Assembly: GCA_022496805.1 (NCBI GenBank)
Contig: CM040088.1
Location: 15,717,001-15,781,000, forward strand
DNA: 64,000 nt
Direction of reading: 5' to 3'
Source: Pohlia nutans
Lineage: Eukaryota > Streptophyta > Bryopsida > Bryales > Mniaceae
The stretch's first letter is position 1. Each line of letters begins with the position of its first letter. The position numbers and the translations under genes are program-made. This document shows, piece after piece, positions 11,213-22,943 of this stretch. A model generated the notes under the pieces. That model had not been told where the DNA came from. It saw only the letters and a list, made by a program, of their open reading frames with translations, and ran no database searches.

Positions 11213-14200
11213 ATGACGGCGACAGGGGCATTCGTGGCGTCGTTGTTGACGTCGTTCGCCATCTTCTGTGGCCTGGTCGTTGCCTTCGTCATTTTGTCGA
11301 AATGGAAGAGCAACTACAACATCTACTTTCCCTCGCGCAGCTCGGCCACCGCCAAAGTTACCAGCAGGAATCTTGCTAAGTATCCCTTTGCGTGGGCGAA
11401 GGACGCCATCGTGACGTCCGAGGAGGAGCTTGTCCGCATTGCTGGTTTAGACGCTGCCATCTACCTCAACTTCTTCACTGCAGGTTAGTTCTCCACAGGC
11501 CATGGCCAAAACATTTTATGTACACTCACATGGTTGTTTCTTTGTGAAGATCAAATGTTACAATTTCGATACCATTCATAAGATTCATTTTATGTACACT
11601 TCCATGGTTGTTTCTTTGTGAAGATCAAATGATACACTTTAGATACCATTCATAAGATTCTTGAGCAGTTGTGAGAACTCACCCTTCTCCACTGTAGATG
11701 GGAAACCAATTAACCCCTAGAGGACCAAGAAGCCCAAATTGAGCCTCACGTTTTTCTTGAAATTTTTGAGTAGGTCTTATGTGAAGTTCCTTTTGTTCAA
11801 CATTTTTGATCAACACATGCAATATTCTTCACTGATTACAGCGATATAAAATTTGGTCCCATCTGAGTTATATTTTTCACAATATGATCGATTGAATTTG
11901 TCATTTTAAAATCATGATTCCTCAGTCCTTTCGGGGTTAAAAGAGACTCAAAAGTCTGGCATTCACTGTAGATCGAGATCATGCATGAGTGGCTTGTTCA
12001 TGATTCTTTTTGCAAGGGTGCTCAGGCATGTTGCAGATTTAGGGTTTGCATGCCTCATATGATACTGATAGTCGTTTTAATGGATTCTTCTAGGATATCG
12101 TTAATACATGAAAGTGGGCAGTGATTTATGTATGCCAGAGTGACTTGTGAGGTAAAGAGAAGCAAGAAATTATAAACTCGGGTGTGGCCGGCCTCGGCAA
12201 TTAGCTGAGCCTCTTGCCATAGCTAGGTTTTGGTAAGAGCTTCATATTCTTGACTAGAAAATAGTAGTTCCACGGTATTCAGAAATTGAGTGATGGTTAA
12301 ATTGTGCTACTTGTTTTGTGAACAACAGTGTTGGAGATTTTTGGATATTCGGCTCTCTTCTGCATTCCCGTACTGGTGCCCATTGCAGCCAAGAGCAGGC
12401 ACAATGAAGAAGCTTTGAAGTTGGATCCTAACCAGACTTACGAAGCTTTTGATAACCTCGCCATGGGCAATGTAGAGGTCAGTACTAATAGATAGCAACA
12501 AGCTTAATAAAATTTGAATCAACATACCATGCTTTAAATAATTCAATTCATTTGAGGTATCGAATGTTCAATCCCTTTTAAAGAGGTAGCTTGAAACCTT
12601 TTTCAGCATGTCACATAGGAGCCATGTAACTACTGCATCTTCATGCTCATTCTTGTTACTTGGACTGATATAAAGTCGACGTAAGACCCCGTCGGCACCA
12701 AGTAAGTACGAAGAAGTAGCTAACAAATGTTAAGAGCGGTCTAGCTTAAAATGTGCCGGCACCTATCGAGTAAGAGGAGTTAGGTAACAATGTTTAGTTA
12801 ACTCATACCTGCATCTACTAGTTAAGAGCAATTAGCTAATTGATCGAATAGTGAGAGTTAGCTAGAATGTCTTATACGTGAAGATTTTGGAGTCAAGTAG
12901 CTACTTCTCCATAAATGGAAAAGTAAGAACCGGTTAACTTAGAAGAATAAAAGAGAAGTATAGAATAGTAACATCTATTTAGCTACTTCTTCTTACTTAC
13001 TTGGTGCAGGCAGGGCCTTAAAAATGCTCATTCTTGTTACTTGGACTGATGTAAAGTTGAGATTGAACCAAACAAGATTAAAAAGTGATTTTTTGCACCA
13101 ATCAGGGTGTAGGATTTCTTGTTATCTCAAGCTTGTTGTATCATTGACTTGTGCCATCTAAAGTGACACGACATTTCATTTCGTTGTAACGGTGATTGAA
13201 CAAGGTTAAGTGAATAATTTTTCTGTGGGTATTCATTCTGTGATGGTGCTATAATTGATGGACTGGCAGGAGGGGACGACGAAACTGTGGGCGTTTGTGG
13301 TGGGCACCTACTGGGTGTCCTTTGTGACATACTATGTTCTCGTCAAGAACTACAAGAAAATGATTCACTTGCGGGGGAAGGAGCAAGCGCATGAAAATGC
13401 CAGGCCCCAGCAGTTCGCTTGTCTGGTTCGTGACATTCCAGCTCCACCCAAGCACATGACCCGAGCTGAACAAGTGAATGCTTTCTTCCGGAAGATTCAC
13501 CCTGACACTTATGAAACTTGCATCATCGTTATGAACCTCAAAAAGGTAACATAATTCTCTTGAAACACTTCTCCAGCTCTCACTTTGCAACATGCCAAGC
13601 CAGGACACTAGTAGAAAACTATGTCAAAAACAACTGCAGCTAAAATCGGCAACGGTTCTTTTGACCAGCCTGATCTGCAGTCGCCAAACGACTACAGATT
13701 TTTCACTAAAGAGCTTTGGAGGGATCATTTATTGTATTAGAGCCAAAAAATTTGTTCATGATCTATGATGCAATCATTCAAAGTGGGAGGTTGTAGACCA
13801 CTATTGAAGGGACAGTAGACAAGCCCATTTTCCATTCAAAAAGCACCATGGACATTTAGCCAAGTCATGTTTATATTCAACTTGCTAATTGAAGTGTGTG
13901 AATTGATGAGTTGGTCTCCCAGTTGGTCTCCCAGTTGGTCTCGGGGTAACGAGAGATGGGATCAGGTCCCTAATGCTTTAACTAAGTATCACATGCAGTA
14001 GTATGCATTTTTCTGTTTGTTATCAAAAGTAACCAACAGAGTTGACATATTAGAGTTATCCTTAAACTCGAACTCGTGTTTTTTCTTTGACCTCCTATAA
14101 ATTAGCGCGTTCAATCATCAATGGAGTACATCTAACCATTCAAGACTAATTGAACCCTTACGGATTCAATTTTTTAATCAATTTAATCATTGGATGTATA

Positions 14201-17200
14201 GAATAATAGATATTGAGGTTGGAAGTGAAAAGGAGGATGATCTGAAAGTTTTGGTTTTTGGCAACAGTTGATGAAGATATGGGTGAAGTATCAATCGGCG
14301 AAGAAGAGTTTGGAGCATGCAGAAGCGGTCTATGAGCAATCCAAGACGAACAAAAATCCTGAAGGCACTCGCCCAACGCACAGGAGACGTCTCTTGTGTG
14401 GTCCCAAAACCGACTCCATCAACTTCTATGGCGACCAAGTGAAGGAAATGGTTCGCTCACTGGAAGCCGAACAGCAGCGAACCCGGAAGGAGGAACAACA
14501 GTCGGCAGCTTTTGTGTTCTTCAATAACCGACGCGCTGCTGCTGAAGCTTCACAGGTTTTACAAAATCTGAAAATTATATCAATTTCAATCTCTGTACGA
14601 GTGTGAAAAGCAGTGTTTTTCAATTGAAACCTAATTTCAGCCTAAACGTTCAACTTATAGATTATGTACAGATCAGTCTCAAACTCCGGCATCACATTTA
14701 AGCTCAATTTAACCCCTAAAGAAATGAAGGATTCATGAATTTAGAATGACAAACTCAATCGATCATAAAGTGAATAATATAATTCAGATAGAACCAAATT
14801 TCATATCATCGGATTCAGTGAAAAACTTTGCATGTGTTGATCCAAAAATAAATAAATTAGAAGAAAACAAAGTCCACATAGGACCTACTCAAAACTGCTA
14901 AAAAAAACATGAGGCCCAATTTGAGCTTCTTATCTCCTTTAGGGTTAATTTTAAAACATGTTTCTGAAGTGCTATTTTTATCAAGTGGTACACCGTAGCC
15001 AGTGAAGGTGAGGAATTTCAGCCTCTTTAGCAAAATTGTCATAGATGTGAAGACTTAATAGCCAATTTTGGCAAAATATTCTAGGTTCCTTAATACATTT
15101 GGAGCAAATTACTACATATAGTATAAAATAGGCTAATTTCACCATATTGGGAGAAGCCATTTGACAAAAAAGTAGTGGCTAATTCCCTCAAAAATGAGTA
15201 TAAATTAGCATCAAATTCTTTTTGGTAGCCACTTGGCTAAAATTCGCACAGAACATTTTCACTGACCGTAGCAAACAACCACCCACTCCTTCACAAATAT
15301 TGAGGTTTTTATATGCAAGACTTTTAAAACCGTCAGAGCAGGGTCCGCCAAAAATGATTCTAAAAATATAAATCCAATATTTTAGGAAATTGTTTTTGAA
15401 AAAGAATTTATGATGAAAAAAGAATCTTGAAAAATATTTTTCAGCATATATATCTATACAACAGGCATGTGTTGAACATGCTATGTGGGTTGATGTTTTC
15501 AGGCTGTTCATGCGCCATATGCCATGCAATGGCAAGTGTACCCGGCTCCAGAGCCTCGAGAGATTGTGTGGAACAATTTAGCCATACCGGTGTATGAACG
15601 CATGGTTCGGCAGGGTCTTGTGTACGTGGCAGTATTCATGACGGTCTTGTTTTACATGATTCCTATTGCTCTCATCTCCACCTTCACCACTCTCAACAAC
15701 TTGGTCAAGATCCTCCCCTTCCTCAAAATCATTGTCAACTATCCTCCCATCAACACAGTCCTCCAGGTGAGTCGTCAATACCCTAACCCCTAAAGAACAC
15801 CAAAGATTCATTGTTTTAAAATGTCAATTTCAATTGATCATAAGTGCCAAAACATGACCAGTGCTAAAGACCCATTTGAACACCAAGCTAGTTGGTACCT
15901 AAATGGACCTGTACCTACACCTTTCTACTAGCGTACGAGCATTAGCAGCTAAATACACTTAATCTTCAATTGAGAAAACTGTCAACCGTGTTTTGATTTC
16001 ACGATAGACCTTAACAAATAAATAACTAGCCCTGCATGCGTTGCTTGTCACGAATGTTTGGTAGATAGGTAGCAGAAATTTGATAGACTGTTGAATTTTT
16101 TTTGAGTTAAAAGAATAACGCTAATAGAGTTAACTGAAAAGAAGGACAAACTCATGTAAGGTGAGTAGAAGGTGAATCAAGGGCAGTCGAGTTGACTGGC
16201 ACGGTTGTCACAGAATCCCAAGATAGAATACATGTTGAACTAGTTTTGCCGTCAAAAAGACGACAAAACTAGTTCTAAGAGGAGTTTGGTGTCAGATGCA
16301 TGCGTTGGCCGACTAATGCGGCTTGCAAGCTTCTTTCCTGGCCATCCACCGTTTCTGCCGGCTACAAAATTTTACCTATTATAGGATTACAGCAACCCCG
16401 AAGTCCAAGGAAAAGTGGAGTTTTCAATATGAGTTCTCATTTCAGCTACACTCCTAGAGAGCATGAACTTCCATTCCCTGAAATTTTGGGGGTCAAAACT
16501 GAGGTTTTGATTTCGGTTAACTCAAATGACTCTGGGATTTCTTCAATGTCATTTGGGTTTTCATGCCATATCATTGTGTCAAAGTACTAACCCCTTGTTT
16601 TTATTCATAGGCCTTTTCACCTCATGCCATATCATTGTGAAGTAGTAATCCCTTCTTGTTTTTTTTTTCGCCTCATTTGGATATGATTCATATTAAGTCA
16701 TTGTGGAGTACTAATATAGGATCCGTTGATGTTTATAAGGAAAGGCTTTTTTGCCTCAGATAGCGCTGATAGTGTTTATGAGAGTGCTACCATCGCTGTT
16801 GATGGCATTGTCACGGATGGAAGGCATCCCGTCGCAGAGCCATTTAGTAAGAGCGGCGTCCGGGAAATACTTCTACTTCATCGTCTTCAATGTGTTTCTG
16901 GGGGTCACCCTGTTTGGGGCCGTGTTCTCGTCCCTGGCGGGCTTCAAAGCTCTGCTCAGCTCCAAAAACTTCTCAGTCAGCAGTGTGGTCACTCTGTTTG
17001 GGAGCCGGCTGCCCCCTGTGGCTGCCTACTTCATCACCTACGTTGCCCTTCAGTAAGCTCATTCCCTCCACTAGTAGGAAATGTGCCGTTTTTCACTTAC
17101 TATAAATGAAAAAGGAATGAAATCGGGCCAGGCACATGGGCTGTGTCAGTGCTGGTGAGTGGTTTTGGTCACAAGAAGACAAAATTGTAAACATAATATT

Positions 17201-19753
17201 CAGCCACTATTCATTGTTTCCACGAAGTGGGGAATGAAAAATGACAGGTTTGCTACTAATGCTTCCACTCTAAACTCACTATAAGAAACCCATTTTTTGC
17301 ATTGTGCATTTCAGGTGACGTCAAGATGTTTTCATGTCAAGAATAACATCAAAATGAATCTCTTGACGTTACATTTGATGTTATTATTAACATGATAACA
17401 TCTCTCGATCGTCACCTGAAATGCGTCATGCAAAACATGGGTTTTTTATAGTGATGATTCCTAGTTCCCTAACTACACACAAAACTTGTGGGTGCTTCAG
17501 AATTGCACAAACAATGTGATATTTTGGCAATGAATACCTCTGAACATCTATTATACCATGCACACACGCACCACAAGACGGTTCTGCCACTAAAATTGTC
17601 ATGCCGGAGTACCGAATGCTGCATGTTGTCAACAAGGCATTAGAACAAATAAGTATATCTCATTTTATTTTATTTTTATTGCTCAGTAATCTGTTCCTTC
17701 TTTTACAATTACGCTCTTTGATGCTAAATATATACTGCATTCTTCACTGAAATTCGGTCTTATAGAGAGTATTACATGAGGCTATAATGCATTAATACCA
17801 AAAATGAATGGTTTTTGACTATTAGTACTATTCGTATTTTGAAAGGTCAGTGTCAAATTATAAAGAACCAGAGTACTTACACACCGCCGGCCATACACCT
17901 AGCAGATAAAAGTATGAATTCATCTTTATGAAAAAAATGATAGCTTCTTAAAACTTTCTTCTATAACACCCACTACCCAAGTTCAGTATTAGCTTGTGAG
18001 GACACTACCATTCTACAATAGAGGAAAACATAGCATGAATAGTAATAAAAGTACCTTCATCTCGTTTTTTGAAATTTTAAGCAAGAAAAAGCCATGTCAT
18101 CTTTCATGTGATGTTTAAAGCACAACTAAATGAAAAAAAGGGACTCCTCGGTCTTTCTTGTAGTGTAGTAACCAAGTGCTCTAATAGACCAATTGATGAT
18201 TTCATTGCCTTTGCTCTAGTGTGGTAAGGATGGCCATTTGTGGAGTTCAATTCCTTTACTATTCTTTTCTTCATAAGTGAAAAATGTCAACATTTTGGGG
18301 AGATTGTTGGCAGGTTTTTTGTTGGCTATGGATTGGAACTGTCACGAGTGGTTCCACTGGCAATCTACCACGTGAAGAAAAAGTTGGTGTGCAAAACAGA
18401 CAAGGAGCTGGAAGATGCATGGGCACCAGGTTCATTTCAATACGAGACGTTGGTCCCCCAAGACATCCTCATCCTCATGATCTCCATGGCCTACAGTGTC
18501 ATTGCTCCTCTCATTCTCCTGTTTGCCCTCCTCTACTTTGCCATCGGCTACGTCGTCCTCCGAAATCAGGTCAGTCAGTTGAGGAGGTCATGTTGCTTTT
18601 TTATTCTGTTTTTTGCTTTGTTTTGACATAAGAGTTCACGTTGCAGGCATTATTATGTTGAGGATTACAAGAAAACAAACACATGAATATTATACATTTC
18701 TATTTGAGACACTTGTTTTTCCTTGACACAATAGGTCATATTACAGACATTTTTTAATTTTTTTTGACACAAGAGGTCATGGTTCTCACATTTTTCTTTT
18801 GGTTTCCTTTTTACATAAGAGTTCGGGGATTGTGTTGATTATTGTATCTATTTGAGACCTTTTCTTTTGGCTTGACACAATAGGTCATATTACAGGCATT
18901 TTAATTTTTTCTATTATTAATATTTTGACACATTCAAGAGGTCATGTTGCTTGCAATTCTCTTTACACTATAAGAAAACTTGGTAAAAAAAAATCGCAGC
19001 TGAAATTGGCTGCGGTTCGTTTGACCATAGTTTGTTGCAGTCGCTAAATGACTACAAAACTTTCCTTTTTCGATTTGCAATCGGGATTTTAGAAATTTCG
19101 GGGCGTGTAATATACCATTGGAAAGGTATTTTCAAAGGTTGTCAAACAAACCGCACCCAATTTCAGCTGCGGTTTTTTTTACCAAGTTTTCTTATAGTGT
19201 TATTTTCTTCTAGTTTTTTTTTCCATTTTTTGGACACGAGGTCATGTTGCTTGTGTTTTGGTTTTTGTTTTCTTTTGACAAAAGTGTGGAATCATGGTTG
19301 CAGGCATTGAACGTGTACATCCCAGAATTTGAAAGCGGAGGCAGAATGTGGCCTCACATTCATTCCCGAATCGTGGCAGCGCTCTTCATAGGCCAGATCA
19401 CCATGATGGGGTATTTTGGCATCAAGAAATTCCCTTACGCAGTGCTGGTCATCCTGCTCCCTCTCATGACCATCTGTTTTGCCTCCCTGTGCAAGCTGAA
19501 CTATTACCCGTCGTTCCACGTCACCTCTCTCGCCATTGCCAGCGAGGATGTGAAGGAGTCTCCGCCAATGCGGAGGATCCTGGAAGCCTACACACCGGAG
19601 TGTCTCAAGCATGTGGAAAGTGTTTATTACGAAGACAGTGATAAGTTTGAAGATGCCATGTCCAGTATTGCAGGCTCCAGGTCGGTTTCTAGATCAGACT
19701 CCGGGGTTAGATCAGACTCCGGGGTTAGCCCAGAGGATTTGTATGCTCTATAA
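11213..19753 (+). CDS. OSCA3.1-like: OSCA3.1/ERD4-like hyperosmolality-gated ion channel (CSC1-like)
   Basis: Eight exons: 11213-11483, 12329-12477, 13270-13545, 14268-14555, 15503-15766, 16745-17052, 18314-18569, 19304-19753. They total 2262 bases, giving 753 residues plus TAA, close to Arabidopsis ERD4 (724). All junctions are GT-AG and keep phase; the exon 6 acceptor (GGAAAG) is weak. Family features, in order: an N-terminal membrane segment with YFPSR and NPFAW-like YPFAWAKDA; the RSN1_TM part through residue ~165; LVRDIPAPP at the start of the cytosolic PHM7_cyt domain (~185-345); PAPEPREIVWNN; then the DUF221 seven-helix part (~345-630) with LPQIALIVF, EGIPSQSH, AASGKYFYF, ITYVAL, GYGLELSR and GRMWPHIHSRI. 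OSCA proteins are mechanically and osmotically gated cation channels; ERD4 is dehydration-induced. Membrane location and function follow from the family. The C terminus has an 18-base tandem duplication. The start is the first ATG in frame with the family N terminus. Confidence 0.95.
11512..11660. repeat. 74-base tandem duplication in OSCA intron 1
   Basis: The segment starting CATTTTATGTACACT occurs at 11512 and again at 11586, nearly identical over about 74 bases (both contain GGTTGTTTCTTTGTGAAGAT and end CATTCATAAGATT). It lies just inside intron 1, about 30 bases from the donor site. Confidence 0.9.
11714..11936. mobile_element. TTAA-flanked MITE in OSCA intron 1
   Basis: It is flanked by TTAA at 11710-11713 and at 11937-11940. 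The left end is CCCCTAGAGGACCAAGAAG; the right end reverse-complemented is CCCCGAAAGGACTGAGGAA. It is 223 bases long and non-coding. Its interior contains AACACATGCAAT and a GATTGAATTTGTCATT block shared with the element in intron 4. The copy in intron 4 is in the opposite orientation. Confidence 0.8.
12685..13017. mobile_element. Inverted-repeat MITE in OSCA intron 2, Tourist-like ends
   Basis: The ends are about 40-base inverted repeats: GACCCCGTCGGCACCAAGTA on the left, and on the right the complement of GCACCAAGTAAGTAAGAAGA followed by GGGCCTTAA. TAA borders each end, which fits a PIF/Harbinger (Tourist) target duplication, although the exact boundary is blurred by one base. Near-identical 35-base direct repeats containing CTCATTCTTGTTACTTGGAC lie just outside both ends (about 12643-12677 and 13024-13058). 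Confidence 0.55.
13606..13735. mobile_element. Single end of a CACTA-type element in OSCA intron 3
   Basis: CACTAGTAGAAAACTATG starts at 13606 and is followed by CTGCAGCTAAAATCGGC and CTGCAGTCGC, the subterminal words of the CACTA MITE at 18966-19199. No matching opposite end was found, so it is a truncated copy or its other end has decayed. The right limit given is approximate. Confidence 0.55.
14713..14944. mobile_element. TTAA-flanked MITE in OSCA intron 4
   Basis: It is flanked by TTAA at 14709-14712 and 14945-14948. The ends are CCCCTAAAGAAATGAAGG and, on the right, CTCCTTTAGGG before TTAA. It is a diverged copy, in the opposite orientation, of the intron 1 element at 11714-11936; shared words include CAATCGATCATA and TTGCATGTGTTGATC. 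It is 232 bases long and non-coding. Confidence 0.8.
16237..16275. repeat. Short near-perfect hairpin in OSCA intron 5
   Basis: GAACTAGTTTTGCCGTC is followed by a five-A loop and then GACGACAAAACTAGTTC. The 17-base stem has one mismatched pair. Its role is unknown; it could be the joined ends of a decayed element. Confidence 0.8.
17277..17453. mobile_element. CACTA-ended MITE in OSCA intron 6
   Basis: The left end is CACTATAAGAAACCCATTTT; the right end is GGGTTTTTTATAGTG. Next inside are inverted copies of GCATTTCAGGTGAC and GTCACCTGAAATGC. It is 177 bases long. The three flanking bases (ACT left, ATG right) do not match, so the target duplication is lost or the ends are imprecise. The interior differs from the other CACTA MITE, so it belongs to another family. 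Confidence 0.65.
18966..19199. mobile_element. CACTA MITE with TTA target duplication in OSCA intron 7
   Basis: The left end is CACTATAAGAAAACTTGGTA; the right end is TACCAAGTTTTCTTATAGTG, a perfect inverted repeat of 20 bases. A 3-base TTA duplication flanks it (18963-18965 and 19200-19202), as expected of CACTA elements. Subterminal CGCAGCTGAAATTGGCTGCG pairs with a copy at the other end. The interior holds a degraded form of the GCGTGTAATATACCATTGG hairpin module found at 22.9, 24.8 and 26.5-27.1 kb. The right end is about 100 bases before the exon 8 acceptor. Confidence 0.9.
19691..19726 (+). repeat. 18-base tandem duplication inside OSCA exon 8
   Basis: AGATCAGACTCCGGGGTT occurs twice in direct tandem and keeps frame. 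It doubles the peptide RSDSGV near the C terminus of the channel, in the cytosolic tail, where ERD4-type proteins are least conserved. Confidence 0.95.
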
Positions 19754-21796
19754 TCTAGGCAACTCCTAGATCTCTGTTTTTTGCCAGATGTGGACGGATC
19801 ATCCTTTAAGGACTTCCTGTTATTGCAAGTGGTTTTGCCACATAGACTAAGAGACAATCAATAGGCTTACTTTGATAATGCAACATTTGACAATAGAACA
19901 CATTTTCACATGACCAGAATCTTGGATCCTTCTGGTTTGAGACCTCATCTTTCTTATGCCCTACGTCATGGACAGTTTCAACATAAATTGATTAGTTCCT
20001 GTCAAAAAAAAAGAAGTTCCACTTGTCATCTTGTGGTTGGTTTATGGTGATGTGGACCTCTAAGAATCTGATGTGTAGAATTTAAGTGTAAATAGCTTTG
20101 CTATTGGGAGTAGCAAGGCTTGCTCAAACACAAAATAGGGACACATTTATATTGTAGAATCTATGCACACTTTGAAAGTACTCACGTAAAATTGCTACAC
20201 CCATTATAGTATTTAGTTTGAGATGCACTAATTGTTTTATAATGGCTATATTTTTTTTACGTAGAATGAATACTTTTACCAAGTATGTTTATGGATGTTC
20301 TCCTACATGAGTAGTACCAAAATCTTCAATCTTGGTAAAAGAATTTGCCTTGTGTAAAAAGTTATGATTGCAAGCTACGGTCACCCAACTTTTTGTCGCG
20401 GTGTAGGAATTGCTGTAGTTTTTCAATCTTTGAAAATCCACCAATAAATATTGGAATGAAAATTTTGACGAAACAAATTGCATTGTTTCTAGAATTCCAA
20501 AGTTAAGATGTCTACGACAATAAAGTTTGTGACATTTCAATCTTTCTATTCAAATTAATCATTTCTACTTGGATTTGGTAGCCTGTCGCCTAACAAAAGT
20601 GCACTTATATGCACCTACAATATGAAAAATGCTAAAAGGGGTCAAATTTGAACTTCACAGATTTAAAGCAACATACCACAAGTATGTACAAAGCTACTAT
20701 ATTTTAGTTTTTTTGGATATAACGCTTACTTATTTTTAAATTAATTGTTTCATGATGTTTTTGCTTTTTTGTTTTTTTGTGCAGTTAAAACTTTTTTTTG
20801 GATTTTTTTTTTGGAAATGAAATAATGGTCCAATTTCAAAGGTGGGATATAATTGGTATTTAACTAATTATGAACAAATCCATAGTCCATAAATAAGTTG
20901 GTTGACCGCCGATAAAACAAGTCACACTTTCAACCTCATACATTCATAAACAAGAAAGACGCATAATGAGCTTAAAATTAGCATCCCAATGCATTACATA
21001 AAAGATGAGGCGAATACAAAATTGAATTCCGAAGTTGATCTACAGCTATGGACATATTAACTACATCTACATCTATAGCTACAACTACATCTATAGCTAC
21101 AACTACATCTACAGCTACAGATAGCATGTCGGTTGGAAGCCGATACCTGTTCTAAGAAGTAGTCTCTAGAAAATTCCATCCCAATCAGGCATAATATATT
21201 TGATGGATTGTGCCACTTTATAATGTAACCGGCCAAGTCTCTCAGCACTATGTTTCAATGTGGATTCCAACGATCTGCAGAAACATGTGGATTGAAATAT
21301 CATAGTAGTCCAGCGACACAAAGTACAATACATTTCTTAACAGGATGTGTTGGACCGTATTGGTAGATCCCTAAACAAAAAACATTATAAGACCATATAA
21401 ATATCAAATGACCAATTCTAACTTGTTTAAGATGACCTCATAGGAGGAAATGACATACATTGGAATATAGTCATATCGGTTGCTGGCTGACAACGTAAAT
21501 TGATGTGAAATGAAATTTGAGAAGTTATCTTGCTAGGCAGGAGATAATACAAAATGAATAACACAAGTGAATGAGATATAAAGACCAAAAAAAGACATTC
21601 ATGAGTGCACTCAAATGAATGACCACTGGAGACATGATCGAAATAAACTTTACACTAAAAGCTTAATACTTTATTTACAAAACTGGAGCCTTCAAATATA
21701 TACAATTATTTGATAATTAGGAGTTCAAAATCTATGACTAGCATAAAGATTCTATGGTATCTACCAAAAAAATATAGCCAAAATTGGAAAATTGCA
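19754..21796. other. 3' flank of the OSCA gene, no further gene
   Basis: Nothing coding was recognised. The polyadenylation site of the channel gene should lie in the first few hundred bases, but no clear AATAAA signal could be singled out. A short run of near-tandem CTACATCTATAGCTACAA words sits at about 21060-21122. The first palindromic TCGGTTGGAAGCCGATA word appears at about 21129. Confidence 0.4.
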
Positions 21797-22639
21797 TATC
21801 GGCTGGCAGCCGATAAGTTGAACGTCCTCTTCTAAGAGGTTGATGGGTGTTCTAGGTTGATATTTTACATGGCTTGTAATTCCTCAAATCCCTTTTGTGA
21901 ATCTGGGCTTAGTTGAGTTTACGGGTAGCTCACACATAACCTTTGCGGCTGTCAGCCGATACAATATATGATTGACCTAGGCCACGATGCAAAGTGCTCG
22001 CAATGATAAAATGTTCTAAATTTGTAAGAGCATGGCTAAATTAAGCTATGTAACTACTATAAAATCGAAAAACATATCTGCCAAAATCTATAAGTCCACA
22101 CTAAATCCCGTTCATATAGGACGAACCTCCAGTCTATCGAAGTCACTTCGACGTGTCTTGCTAACAATAAATGGGAGAGAGAAGTTCATTTGGTGAGTCG
22201 AACTCCGCCACGTTGTTGTGGAATGCACCTTCTCTATTGTCCTTGTCCAGAGCACGTTTTCTACGAGCAACTTTAGCATTTGAACGATCAAAGCCTCGAG
22301 CATAAATCGATACTGCAGGATACTCTACATGATCCCCTTTGCTTTGACTACGACAAAGCTTCGACAAAACTGGTGTTGGTTCTATCGGTTGTCGGCCGAT
22401 AGGGTTCACTTCTCTCAACTGCTTTCTACCGTAGCTAAATGCCTTCTTAGCTCCCCCGTCCTACTCCTCCCTAGTTGCTGCCACTTTAGATCCTAGCACG
22501 GTTTCAACAACTCTTGTTACAACCTCCTTCATTGGCGCTACTTGAAGATTCACTAGCATGGACCTAGAAATAACCACCTTCAAGGCCTCAGTTCTATCAA
22601 GGCCTCCAACTTTAGCAAGGGGTGGAGAACCTACATGGC

Positions 22640-22943
22640 CTCCGGTTTCACCTTAGAGTAGAGAATCAGCCAGGGCAGCAATACCGTCCAAGGGAGAAGA
22701 GCGGTGAGGAAAAAATTGATAAGAAGGTTGAGAAGAAGGGAGTGGAAAGGGTTGAGAAGAAAGGCGAGGAAAAAGAAACAAGAAGGTTGTTTACATATCA
22801 CATCTACGGAATCTGCCTCCGAAGAAATGGATTCATCAAAATTAGTGTTCGAACTCGGCTTGGCCGGGAAGCTCGGGTCCATTTTTGAAGGCACGAACTC
22901 CTCCTGTCGCTTGGCAGCCGATAAAGAATCACAGAACGAGTAA
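22640..22943 (+). other. Lysine/glutamate-rich open frame, probably decayed transposon sequence
   Basis: A short frame rich in Lys, Arg and Glu (for example KVEKKGVERVEKKGEEKE) runs through this stretch. It contains a palindrome copy at its end (CTTGGCAGCCGATA). Low complexity and the lack of any domain argue against a free-standing gene. An opposite-strand frame at 22161-22418 is likewise unrecognised. Both may be fragments of a protein of the repeat element that fills 21-26 kb. Confidence 0.3.
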
